In this document: positions 1 through 9,214 of the stretch, one piece after another | Layout of the letters: every line of letters begins with the position of its first letter | Numbering within the stretch: position 1 is the first letter of the stretch | NCBI GenBank assembly: GCA_030611665.1 | Contig: JAUWPI010000006.1 | Coordinates: 1-39,925, forward strand | Length of the DNA stretch: 39,925 nt | Direction: 5' to 3' | Origin: Candidatus Heimdallarchaeota archaeon | GTDB taxonomy: Archaea > Asgardarchaeota > Heimdallarchaeia > Heimdallarchaeales > Heimdallarchaeaceae | Notes under the pieces: model-generated | The model's database searches: none | The model's input: the letters and a program-made list of their open reading frames with translations, nothing else | What the model was told of the DNA's origin: nothing | Translations under genes and position numbers: made by a program

Positions 1-2
1 TT

Positions 3-911
3 AACGATCAGAATTTCACTGATTATGGTTTTCCTGGAACAGGCACAAAAGAAGATCCTTACAGAATAGAGAATTATAAAATTCTATCTTCTGAAAACAC
101 TGGGATCTATGTTACCTCTACAACTAAACATTTCGTTATTCAGCATTGTTACATTAATGTTTTTTATATCGGTATTAGGTTGTATAATGTAGCTTCTTCA
201 TCAGCAACTATCTTCAACAACACCTGTGAATATAATTCTTATGGTGGAATACTCATAGACACTTGTGATTTTATACAAATCATCAACAATACCTGTACTA
301 ATAACAACTATGTAGGAATAATGACTAAGTTTAGTTTATCTACTATAGTAAACAACACCTGCGTGAACAATCAAGAAGCGGGGATATTGTGTTCAGACTA
401 TTCAGATTATTCTCTATTACTTAATAACAATTGTAAGTATAATGATTTGGGTTTATGGATTCTTCGTTCTGACTACCTAACCATAAGCAACAATACTTTT
501 TCTTATAACACTGAAGGGATATTATGTGGTTTTAGTAGTGGTAATCTTTTCATTTACAATTTAATGAAAGAAAATCTTGAATATGGTGCTAGAATACAAG
601 GTTTTACATTAGGTAATCATATAGTTCATCATAATGCTTTTGTTGATAACAATGACTATGGAACATCTCAAGCACAAGCCGATTCTAGCAGCAATATCTT
701 CTATGATACATCGACTAACGAAGGAAACTATTGGTCTGACTGGTCAGGAATAGGAAACTATTCAATAGATGGACCAGCTAATTCAGAAGATCCTTATCCT
801 CTTGGTATTCCTCCTATTCCAACAATTTCCGAATACAATTACAGTTTTGTTTTCTTCTTACCTCTTTTACTAATTCCTATGGAGTTCTATATAAAACGTA
901 AGAAGATCTAA
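3..911 (+). CDS. NosD-like right-handed parallel beta-helix surface protein, 5' truncated, with C-terminal TM segment and basic tail
   Basis: Frame is open from position 3 (NDQNFTDYGFPGTGTKEDPYRIENYKI...), so the listed TTG at 180 is not the start; repeated INNTCxxNxxxGI coils; C-term FVFFLPLLLIPMEFYIKRKKI. Confidence 0.85.
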   Translation, partial: NDQNFTDYGFPGTGTKEDPYRIENYKILSSENTGIYVTSTTKHFVIQHCYINVFYIGIRLYNVASSSATIFNNTCEYNSYGGILIDTCDFIQIINNTCTNNNYVGIMTKFSLSTIVNNTCVNNQEAGILCSDYSDYSLLLNNNCKYNDLGLWILRSDYLTISNNTFSYNTEGILCGFSSGNLFIYNLMKENLEYGARIQGFTLGNHIVHHNAFVDNNDYGTSQAQADSSSNIFYDTSTNEGNYWSDWSGIGNYSIDGPANSEDPYPLGIPPIPTISEYNYSFVFFLPLLLIPMEFYIKRKKI

Positions 912-1088
912 TTCTTTTCTTTTTTCTTTTATGATAAAAATCCTTTTGAAAATTACCTTTTTTAGCGAAAACCGAAAAACCCATTCATATAAATTCAACG
1001 ATAAGACATTTTTGTAATTTAGAGTGTCTTGTAAAACATGTGAATAAGCTTGTTGATAAGAGTTCTTTACCTGAAGGTGGCTTATGAT

Positions 1089-1217
1089 ATGGAAGATAAA
1101 GAAGAATTATTGAAAGAATTGAAAAAAATACAAGATAAATTTGATAAGATAATTGGGAAAAGAAGAAAGAAAAAAATAATGAAACTTATTGCTAAGGAGA
1201 CTAATTTAGCAGGATGA
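1089..1217 (+). CDS. small charged coiled-coil-like protein (42 aa)
   Basis: ATG ORF MEDKEELLKELKKIQDKFDKIIGKRRKKKIMKLIAKETNLAG; first of four tightly packed ORFs. Confidence 0.45.
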   Translation: MEDKEELLKELKKIQDKFDKIIGKRRKKKIMKLIAKETNLAG

Positions 1218-1228
1218 GGTGATAAAGA

Positions 1229-1378
1229 ATGACGTTCATTAGAAAATTAAAAGTGATAAAACATACTGATTTCAAAGATGATACTAAGTACAGATTAGAC
1301 AGTATTGAAATAAAAATCAATGTGATAATTGACAAGTTAAATGAGATTGTAGATAAGGTCAAGAAATTAGAAGGATGA
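1229..1378 (+). CDS. small protein (49 aa), coiled-coil-like
   Basis: ATG ORF MTFIRKLKVIKHTDFKDDTKYRLDSIEIKINVIIDKLNEIVDKVKKLEG preceded by GAGGTGA Shine-Dalgarno-like sequence. Confidence 0.5.
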   Translation: MTFIRKLKVIKHTDFKDDTKYRLDSIEIKINVIIDKLNEIVDKVKKLEG

Positions 1379-1387
1379 GGATCTAAG

Positions 1388-1519
1388 ATGAGTATAGATA
1401 CAGAAGAACAAACAACAGCTGTTCCTGAAAAGGATAATGATTTTGAGACTGAAGTCTTGAGGATATTGAAAGAGATCTTGTGGATAGTTACACAACTGCT
1501 TCCCCCTAAAAGGAGATGA
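1388..1519 (+). CDS. small protein (43 aa)
   Basis: ATG ORF MSIDTEEQTTAVPEKDNDFETEVLRILKEILWIVTQLLPPKRR preceded by GAGGAT; tightly packed with neighbours. Confidence 0.45.
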   Translation: MSIDTEEQTTAVPEKDNDFETEVLRILKEILWIVTQLLPPKRR

Positions 1520-1520
1520 T

Positions 1521-1991
1521 ATTATTCCTGGTAAAAAGGACGCTCGAATAGAATTACGTATCCCTATAGATGCTAAAGAGCTCTTAAAGAAACGTTTAGA
1601 TGCAGAAGGTTATGATACTCTCTCTGAGTACCTTCGCGATAAAATCTTTGATGAATCTCTTTCTTCTAAAGCTCCCGTTATCTTCGAATTTGATGATGTT
1701 AACATCATTGCTGCTATTGAAAAGAATCGTTCAATCCTGGTCCAGCTTTTGCATAACCAGGAAAGAGCTCAGCAGCTGCAACCCATCAAAAACATTATCG
1801 ATAGTTTAATGTCCCTTGTTTCTCTTGAAGATATGAAAAAATGTAGGACCATTGATCAGTTGAGATCTCTTTTCCCTCTTGATTCTCAAAAAGCATATGT
1901 CTATGACCTAATAAACTACCTTGAGAAATTAAAAATGGTTGTTTCCAAGGAAGTACAAGGAAAAGAAAAATTATATTGGCTGGAGGATTGA
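1521..1991 (+). CDS. ribbon-helix-helix-like N-terminus plus winged-helix-like C-terminus; probable DNA-binding regulator with non-canonical start
   Basis: In-frame upstream extension of ORF 1749..1991: IIPGKKDARIELRIPIDAKELLKKRLDAEGYDTLSEYLRDKIFDE... is RHH-like; C-term EDMKKCRTIDQLRSLFPLDSQKAYVYDLINYLEKLKMVVSKEV is wHTH-like; AAGGAGATGAT SD immediately upstream of ATT ATT. Confidence 0.6.
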   Translation: MIPGKKDARIELRIPIDAKELLKKRLDAEGYDTLSEYLRDKIFDESLSSKAPVIFEFDDVNIIAAIEKNRSILVQLLHNQERAQQLQPIKNIIDSLMSLVSLEDMKKCRTIDQLRSLFPLDSQKAYVYDLINYLEKLKMVVSKEVQGKEKLYWLED

Positions 1992-1995
1992 TCTC

Positions 1996-2883
1996 TTGAG
2001 TCACACAGTTTACATAAAACACATTTCTACCACTATTGACAAATTTTTAAAATCTAAGAATAACCTCCGTCCTACTTCTCAACGTACTTACTATATTACT
2101 CTTAAGAAATTCTATTCTATTACCTCTTCAGATATTGTCACCGAGGATGCATTGAGCTGTTTTCTTGATGCTCTTAAGGCCGAATCTCTCAGCCAGAAAA
2201 CCTATAATAATTACCTATCTCTTGTCAAAGTTTATACTCATTGGCTCAAACGAAGAAATTTAATTGAGGATTCTTCTTTCTTGGTAGATTATCGTGGTTT
2301 TACTAATCCTGAGAAAGTTCGCAAAAAGAAATATTATCCTGAAGAAACTGTCAAGCTATTTCTCCAGGTTCGACCAAGATGGCTACATTATTTCGTTTTT
2401 CTTGGATTTTACTTTGGCTTTCGTCCTAATGAGATAGCTAGATTGGAACTACAAGATATCCATCTTAATCAGAAGTATATTGATGTCCGTCCCTCAGTAC
2501 AGAAGGTTTCAAAACAAGATTATCTTGCAATTCCTGATATTTTTACAGCTAAATTTCACGAGCTTCTTACCTGGAGAAATCGTCAGAAAACTAAACACCC
2601 CTTTCTCCTTGTTGGTTCTAGAGGAACACAAATCTCTCGTGCTATTCTCGAATATCACAAGAAAAAGCTTGATGCAATAGATCCTGACTTCCTTTTCTAT
2701 CACATGAGATATACTGCTGCATGGAGAGATTATAAACAAACAAAGAACATCTATGCTGTGCAGCAACTGCTTCGTCATTCTCGACCTGTTGAGACTGTTA
2801 CTTATCTGGGAATTCAACTTGAAGAGATGTTAGCAACTCAACGTCAAGACATGGAAACAATCTTTCAGGGAGTGCAATTATGA
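1996..2883 (+). CDS. tyrosine recombinase/integrase
   Basis: N-terminal SAM-like core-binding domain (TYYITLKKFYS...SQKTYNNYLSLVKVYTHWL); catalytic-domain motifs GFRPNEIARLELQDI, YHMRYTAAWRDY, LLRHSRPVETVTYLGI; TTG at 1996 preceded by GGAGG. Confidence 0.85.
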   Translation: MSHTVYIKHISTTIDKFLKSKNNLRPTSQRTYYITLKKFYSITSSDIVTEDALSCFLDALKAESLSQKTYNNYLSLVKVYTHWLKRRNLIEDSSFLVDYRGFTNPEKVRKKKYYPEETVKLFLQVRPRWLHYFVFLGFYFGFRPNEIARLELQDIHLNQKYIDVRPSVQKVSKQDYLAIPDIFTAKFHELLTWRNRQKTKHPFLLVGSRGTQISRAILEYHKKKLDAIDPDFLFYHMRYTAAWRDYKQTKNIYAVQQLLRHSRPVETVTYLGIQLEEMLATQRQDMETIFQGVQL

Positions 2884-5060
2884 AAAGAAGAATACCTTCC
2901 GTACATTTGTCCGTAACGCTTTGTAAATTAGATAAATTTATTATTCAATACTGTACATTTAATTTGAAGGACATGAAGGACAAAAAGAGCAAAATAGGTT
3001 TTCCAAAGGAGTTTGCAATTTATATCCCGAAGATGTCTTCGGAAGAACAACGTATCCTAAAAGAACAAAAGAAAAACTTCAAGGTAGATGATTCACTTGT
3101 TAAAGTGCGTGATTATGTAATAGGTTTACTTCCAAATCTTCCTACTCCTTCTGATTTTCTAGTTTTTGCGCTTGGTAAAATTCTCTTTTCTATTTCCGAT
3201 TACGATGCTCTTACTGTCCTTGAAGAAGAATTTTCTTATCAAGGTTTAGATTTGTGGAAAATTAGATTATTACTTAGAAGAGGGTTGAGTGAAGAAGCAA
3301 TAAAGAAAGCCTCTGAGATATACAAAAAAGAGGATATTAGTTTCGTCTTTAAATTACATAGCTTAAGATCTATTGCAAACGGTTATCTGAATCTTGGAAA
3401 CCATGAACAATGTAAAATTTACTTAAATGACTTATTTGAGGTTTCTCTCACTTCGCCTAAATTATCTGCAGACGATAAGCCTATAATTAACGATATTCTT
3501 CTAGAAGCACACAAAGATAATTTCTTTCTTAATAGATATTCAGATGAGAAGATAAAACTTGAAAATAAAATAAATGTTGCATTACAAATTTCCGCAGATT
3601 TAGGTGAAAGAAACCATCTGGGTTCATTCTACTATCTAATGGCACTGTTACAAAGAGATTCTGGAAAAATTGATGATTCTATTAAATATTCCAATCAAGC
3701 TATTGCTCTTTTCAAAGAAACAGGAAATGTTAGTTTACTATCTGCATCTAAAGGAAATCTCGGAACAATAAATGTTATCAAAGGCAACTTGGATGAAGCA
3801 GAATCTATTTACATTGAAATTCTAAAAACTTTCAGAAATTTAGAAGAAAATCGATTTACTGCTCTCTCAATCAAAAGTTTAGGAAATATTGCTATTGAAA
3901 GAGGAAATTATGAAAAAGCGATTGAAAAATATCAAGAAGCTCTAAACATAATAGAAAAACTAAACCTAAATGAAACCTATCAATATTGTATCTTAGCAGA
4001 ATTATATCTTCAAACAGGAAGATTAAATGATTTCGAGATTCTTATAAAAAATATTGAAGAAGAAATTAGAGGATCACCGCCTTCGATAATTGAAGCTTAC
4101 TTACTGTTTCTGAAAGGTCTAGGGGATGTAAAGAAACTTAACTACGGTAAAGCGAGTGAATTTTTCTCAAAAGCATTAGTGATAGCAGATCGGCAAGGTA
4201 GAGGAGAATTATCTGCAAAAATATTAATGAACACAATTTTACTTAACGTCAATAAATATGATGTGGAAAAGAATCTTGAAGAACTAGATTTAGCTATTCA
4301 AAACATTAGTCATATATTACCTTATTTCATTGAAAGTAACTTAATTAAGGAACAGATAGCATTGCGACTTCTTGAAGGAAAAATTTTCGCAATTAAGCAA
4401 GATTATTCACCTTCTTTCAATAGTTTACAGAAAGCTCGTGATTTGCTTCAGCATTACAAAAATAAACAATTGTTGCAGATGGTCAATAAGTATCTAGAAG
4501 CTTTGAACAATCTTGAGAGTAGTGAGGACCTCGTAAGTTTAGAATGGGTTAATGAACCATTCAGATCAGATGTTTATAGTTTGGAAGACATTGGTATCCG
4601 TTATATGCAGAGATCTCATGTTCAAATTGAAATAACCCCCTTAGCTCTAATTCTATTACATAGATCTGGGATACCACTAAGGTCCTTCGTTATATCAAAA
4701 CGTACAGTGAAAGATCAATTATTATTCGGAGGATTTATTGTAGCTATCAGGGACATGCTTTCAGAGTTATTCGAAGGGCAAAAGAGTCAAGTGCTAGTTA
4801 TAACTTATGGTAATTATAAAATAATAATAGAAGCGCATCCTAAAGGTTTTAGTTCAGTAGCGATTTCAGCCAATGACTCATTTTCGCTAAGAAGAAAAAT
4901 ACATCAACTAACTGATAAGCTGTCGGAAGCAGAGATTCCTAGACAATATTATGGAGATTTATCTCAACAACTTAGTACTTATATTGATAAAGAAGTGGAA
5001 TCATTATTTGGACCAAATTTAGTATATAGTGATGCTATTCAAACAAACTTTAAGGAATAG
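2880..5060 (+). CDS. TPR-repeat protein with C-terminal longin/roadblock-like domain (paralogue 1)
   Basis: TPR signatures (GNLGTINVIKGNLDEAESIYIEIL, SLGNIAIERGNYEKAIEKYQEAL); C-term PLALILLHRSGIPLRSFVIS...DQLLFGGFIVAIRDMLSELF. An in-frame ATG at 2973 (MKDKKSK) is an alternative start. Confidence 0.75.
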   Translation: MKRRIPSVHLSVTLCKLDKFIIQYCTFNLKDMKDKKSKIGFPKEFAIYIPKMSSEEQRILKEQKKNFKVDDSLVKVRDYVIGLLPNLPTPSDFLVFALGKILFSISDYDALTVLEEEFSYQGLDLWKIRLLLRRGLSEEAIKKASEIYKKEDISFVFKLHSLRSIANGYLNLGNHEQCKIYLNDLFEVSLTSPKLSADDKPIINDILLEAHKDNFFLNRYSDEKIKLENKINVALQISADLGERNHLGSFYYLMALLQRDSGKIDDSIKYSNQAIALFKETGNVSLLSASKGNLGTINVIKGNLDEAESIYIEILKTFRNLEENRFTALSIKSLGNIAIERGNYEKAIEKYQEALNIIEKLNLNETYQYCILAELYLQTGRLNDFEILIKNIEEEIRGSPPSIIEAYLLFLKGLGDVKKLNYGKASEFFSKALVIADRQGRGELSAKILMNTILLNVNKYDVEKNLEELDLAIQNISHILPYFIESNLIKEQIALRLLEGKIFAIKQDYSPSFNSLQKARDLLQHYKNKQLLQMVNKYLEALNNLESSEDLVSLEWVNEPFRSDVYSLEDIGIRYMQRSHVQIEITPLALILLHRSGIPLRSFVISKRTVKDQLLFGGFIVAIRDMLSELFEGQKSQVLVITYGNYKIIIEAHPKGFSSVAISANDSFSLRRKIHQLTDKLSEAEIPRQYYGDLSQQLSTYIDKEVESLFGPNLVYSDAIQTNFKE

Positions 5061-5080
5061 TAAATCTAGAAGGTTATCGA

Positions 5081-7093
5081 ATGGAAATTAATTTGCCTGC
5101 TTTTGTTGTAAATGAGGTCGAAATATATATTGGCATCAATAAAAGTGAATTCTTTGATAGAATCTCTAAAATCATAAGTTCAAGCAAAAAAGAGGAAACA
5201 GTTCGTACTTCTTTGGAAAATTATCTCTCCAACAAAACTGATTTAGAAGATAAAACAGATCAAATGATTATTCTGACATTTTTCTTACTTAGTTATTGGA
5301 GCAAGGAATATGATTCCGTTATTGATTATTTTAACAAATTCAATGAAACAATCGATAAACTAAATTTATCCCTGCTAGTTCTCCATACGCTTTCTCTTAG
5401 AAATATGTTTAGTTTTGAAGAGTTTAAGAAATTCAATATTGAATCAGAAAAGTTGGTAGATGAGCTTGAAGATTCAAGAGAAAAAGATTTTCTAAGATTA
5501 TCACTGAAGGAATTTTCAGCTGAAACAGAAAAACGACCTGAATTGGGATACAAAGCTCTTAATGAAATTCTACGTTATCTGCTAAAAATGGATGATCTTT
5601 CAAAACAATTTCCATTCATTCTTGATGCTTTATTGAGTGATTTAGTAAATTTTGCTTATGTTATAGTAGATGATACTCTAAAGGACTTGTGGATTGAAAG
5701 TGCAGTTAAGAGAGCAGAAAGTTTCAACAATGATGGAATGCTTTGTTCTCTTTATGATTTACTGACAAACATTTCTATGAAAGAATACGATATGAAAAAA
5801 GCTGAGGAGTATATCGAAAAAGGTGTTAACATAGCAAAAAAACTGAAATCTGATCGTCTACTTGTTACCATGCAACTGAATATCGCTACTATGGAGAAGA
5901 TGAATGGAAAACTCAATGGAGCATTAGTTATATACAAAAACATGTTGAAAATTGAAAACCTGTTAATACCAACGAAAATTCAAATAATAGAAAAAATAGG
6001 TGAAATATACCTTCTAAACGAAGAGTCTGAGAAAGCAGAGGAATTTTATGAAACTGCTCATGAATTAAATAAAAAAAATGGTTTCATTTACGCTCTATTA
6101 GAAATTACTTATGGTTATTTACAATTACAAGCCAAAAAAGATGATGGTGAAGCTCTGAAATTTGGAATGCAACTAGCAGAGGAACAATTTGATTTCAACG
6201 CTATGTCGTATTTTTATTTCTACAAAGGAATATATCTCCAGAAAAAAGTTAATCTTGCTGATGCTGTAGAACAGTTTGAACGAGCTTTAGAATTTTTTGA
6301 AAATCAAGTTATCTTAGAAGGAATTGTATATTCATATGGAAAACTTGCTGAATGTTATTTTGAAATGTTTAGAATTACAGAAAATAATGAATTTGCAGAA
6401 AAGTTCCTATACTATATTGATAGTCTTCTCAATGTCACTCAGGAACTTGAACATCCATTGTATATTGATGCAATGATTATTAAAGCAAGTTATTTCCAAT
6501 ATAGGGATCTAGAAGAAAGAGCAATAGAAATGCTGCAAACTGCATTAGCTTTTGCAGAAGAACTTGAATTGGAAGAGAAAATAACTGAATTAAACATAAG
6601 ATTGAAGGACAAACCATCTCTAATTAAAGAACTTAAAGGATCAAATAGACTCTTCAATAGAATCAGAAAGTTCTCTTTTGGAACCCACAAAAAAATACCA
6701 ATAGTACTTTATCTTCTACTTGTTATTGATGAAGGTGGCTTACCCTTGTATTCATATAATTTCACAGAAACGAAAGGAATGGATGATCTTCTGGTTTCAG
6801 GATTAATAACTGCAATAATAAATTTCTCCTCTGAAGTGCTAGGAAAAGGAGTTGAAACACTTCGAAGCATCAACCACGAAGGAAGAGCAGTAATAATTGA
6901 ACAACAAGAAAATATCATGGCAGTCCTTGTAGCTGATAATGAAACATTTGTATGTAGGTTAAAGGTAAGAAAATTCTTGAAAGAAGCAGTAACAAAAATT
7001 AAGGAGAATATAACAATAAAAACGATAGATCAGGAAGAGTTTCAACCTTTAGTACATGAAGTGTTCTTTGATCCTCCTTTTACACTAAAATAG
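5081..7093 (+). CDS. TPR-repeat protein with C-terminal longin/roadblock-like domain (paralogue 2)
   Basis: TPR-like helices; C-term PIVLYLLLVIDEGGLPLYSYNF...DDLLVSGLITAIINFSSEVLG, same architecture as the upstream gene. Confidence 0.75.
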   Translation: MEINLPAFVVNEVEIYIGINKSEFFDRISKIISSSKKEETVRTSLENYLSNKTDLEDKTDQMIILTFFLLSYWSKEYDSVIDYFNKFNETIDKLNLSLLVLHTLSLRNMFSFEEFKKFNIESEKLVDELEDSREKDFLRLSLKEFSAETEKRPELGYKALNEILRYLLKMDDLSKQFPFILDALLSDLVNFAYVIVDDTLKDLWIESAVKRAESFNNDGMLCSLYDLLTNISMKEYDMKKAEEYIEKGVNIAKKLKSDRLLVTMQLNIATMEKMNGKLNGALVIYKNMLKIENLLIPTKIQIIEKIGEIYLLNEESEKAEEFYETAHELNKKNGFIYALLEITYGYLQLQAKKDDGEALKFGMQLAEEQFDFNAMSYFYFYKGIYLQKKVNLADAVEQFERALEFFENQVILEGIVYSYGKLAECYFEMFRITENNEFAEKFLYYIDSLLNVTQELEHPLYIDAMIIKASYFQYRDLEERAIEMLQTALAFAEELELEEKITELNIRLKDKPSLIKELKGSNRLFNRIRKFSFGTHKKIPIVLYLLLVIDEGGLPLYSYNFTETKGMDDLLVSGLITAIINFSSEVLGKGVETLRSINHEGRAVIIEQQENIMAVLVADNETFVCRLKVRKFLKEAVTKIKENITIKTIDQEEFQPLVHEVFFDPPFTLK

Positions 7094-7100
7094 AGCAAGA

Positions 7101-8984
7101 TTATTTTTCTCTCTTCTTTTTCCTCAACATAGATACTGGAAACAATACAAGTATGGTTAATAGGAAATAGATAGTAGTCTCTTCAGTCGGAAGGGGGTCT
7201 TCTGTATACTCTTCAGGATGTAAAATATAGTATAGTAAATCTTCAATCTCAATAAGAGCTGTTTTTGTTGAGTTTATGGCATCTATGTATTCCATGAGCT
7301 CATATTCAACAACTGAGTTTTCAAGAATACTATTTATTTCCGCTATGAATCCTATAACTTCCTTTGGAGAACCATTATCTATAAAATATTGATAAGCATC
7401 TTCGAATTCTTGTTTGGTTTTTCTGAAGAAATATTTGAAATGAGCTCTTGCTAAACCATCTTGGTTGAAAGTGCTAAAGCTTTCTTCACTGAACGAAAAA
7501 TAATTCATAACGTCTTGAAAGAAAGATGATCCCCAGCCATAAACACTGCTGTGTGGATGAGGTAAACCAAGACCATGACCTAATTCATGGATCATAACAG
7601 CTGAATATCCTCTTCTGGGTTGAGAAGGATTAGCATCTTTGAAAATACTATTTTGAGTTCCAAGAAGTATCTCCCAACCCATTCCTCCTAATCCAGCAAA
7701 TGAAATTCCATTGTATCTGAATCCTATTTCATTGGTTAGGAAGAAATAGCAAGGGAGAACTGTATCAGCTGCATCAAAATCAAAGTAGTTCGTCAGTTCA
7801 TTGCTTAAATAATAGAATAAACCTTCCATCACTTCCACATACATACCATTGACATCTTCGTCAACATAAGAAGCAATTTCATCATAAAGCTCTGGATAAT
7901 CAGTTAGTGAGACGTAATCCACACTCACTTCCCAGTTAATCCAAGGAAGATCGCTCTCTAATTGACTAAACATTCTACTTTCTGAAATAACCCATTCAAT
8001 TTCTTCAGCTGTAAACCCGTTATTGGTCAGATTATCAAATACTTTTACTTGAAGAGAATATGATTCTCCAATCTGATCATCTGAAAAATATGCTGAAAAT
8101 ACATTTCCAAGATATGAATACAACCATTCAGCAATATAGGTTGTCAATATCTCTTGACCAGCTGGAGTATATGGATCATGTGTTTGAATAAGAGTATCGA
8201 TGTCTGGATAATCATAATAGCTAAAATATCCTACATTAAAAGCTGTCCAAGCAGTTAATATCCAATCAAAGTACCAAGAACGAGAAGATAAGTCAATATA
8301 GCAGAAACGATTTTCTCCTCCCCAGCCTAAAGTTGGTCTGGATGGGATTTCATCATATCCAGAATACCAATGAGTGATTGTTTCATTTGTGTCATAAGAA
8401 ATCTTATCAATGTTGTACCAATGTTCCAGAGAGTGATCTGGAGCATCAAAAGATGAAAAATTAAGGAAATAGAGTGTATATCCACTCCTTTCTAATATTG
8501 GATTATGAATGAAAGTCGAAATAAACTTCTCAACATCTTCAGCATCTGCGACTAATCCATCTTCTGGAAGAAAAACATCTGATCTCTCACCTGAAATGAT
8601 ATCTTCATTGAGTTTTGTAATATTTAAGGAGAAACCTACTCCTGTTCCATTAATACTATTTGATAAAATGTAGTTTTTCAAACTATTAACATACACATCT
8701 TCAATGTGTTCGAAATCATAGTTGAAATTAAGCTGAGTTGTTCCATAGTTGACATCCCATTTAGTAAAATTACTTGGAAGTATATCTTCAATTGAATCTT
8801 CGTCAATAATATCTTGATCAAAACCGAGAAATCTAACATAAACAGTTAGATTGGTGTCAAAGTTATCAGGTAAACTAGAAATATAATCTATTCTTTCTTG
8901 AGTGTGACTTGTTTCTCCAACAACTACGAAGGATGAGATAAACAGCAGAAAAACGGAGAAAGAAATCAGCTTCTTTTTCATAGC
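7101..8984 (-). CDS. secreted/surface-anchored zinc metalloprotease, metzincin-type motif
   Basis: HELGHGLGLPH matches HExxHxxGxxH; downstream VMNYF Met-turn-like; signal peptide MKKKLISFSVFLLFISSF; C-terminal TM plus RKKKREK. ORF extends to 9020 but the signal peptide starts at 8984. Confidence 0.8.
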   Translation of the reverse strand, partial: AMKKKLISFSVFLLFISSFVVVGETSHTQERIDYISSLPDNFDTNLTVYVRFLGFDQDIIDEDSIEDILPSNFTKWDVNYGTTQLNFNYDFEHIEDVYVNSLKNYILSNSINGTGVGFSLNITKLNEDIISGERSDVFLPEDGLVADAEDVEKFISTFIHNPILERSGYTLYFLNFSSFDAPDHSLEHWYNIDKISYDTNETITHWYSGYDEIPSRPTLGWGGENRFCYIDLSSRSWYFDWILTAWTAFNVGYFSYYDYPDIDTLIQTHDPYTPAGQEILTTYIAEWLYSYLGNVFSAYFSDDQIGESYSLQVKVFDNLTNNGFTAEEIEWVISESRMFSQLESDLPWINWEVSVDYVSLTDYPELYDEIASYVDEDVNGMYVEVMEGLFYYLSNELTNYFDFDAADTVLPCYFFLTNEIGFRYNGISFAGLGGMGWEILLGTQNSIFKDANPSQPRRGYSAVMIHELGHGLGLPHPHSSVYGWGSSFFQDVMNYFSFSEESFSTFNQDGLARAHFKYFFRKTKQEFEDAYQYFIDNGSPKEVIGFIAEINSILENSVVEYELMEYIDAINSTKTALIEIEDLLYYILHPEEYTEDPLPTEETTIYFLLTILVLFPVSMLRKKKREK

Positions 8985-9031
8985 TATAACATGCAGAAAA
9001 CATATTTTAATGTAACTCATTCACAATTTGA

Positions 9032-9139
9032 TTCCATGAAGGACGAACAGAGATAATATAACAACGTGAAAATAGCATTACAGTCCTCTTAGCAGATAAT
9101 GAAACATTTGAAAGATTTTCCGAAATAAGGATAACCTAG
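9032..9139 (+). pseudogene. decayed C-terminal fragment of the TPR/longin-like paralogue family
   Basis: Frame 9032..: FHEGRTEII*QRENSITVLLADNETFERFSEIRIT*; codons 9035..9109 align without gaps to 6875..6949 (HEGRAVIIEQQENIMAVLVADNETF), 17 of 25 residues identical, with one GAA-to-TAA stop. Confidence 0.85.
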
Positions 9140-9214
9140 CATATCAATATATAACATAATTAATCCTTATTTATGCTAGAGAATTCACCCTTTTTTTCTA
9201 AATTGAAATCAAGT

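Noticed and set aside
1600-1809. ORF 1600..1809 (69 aa)
   Set aside because: Out of frame with the RHH-like coding sequence that better explains this interval.
2509-2817. Minus-strand ORF (102 aa) within the integrase
   Set aside because: Antisense shadow of a recognisable integrase catalytic domain.
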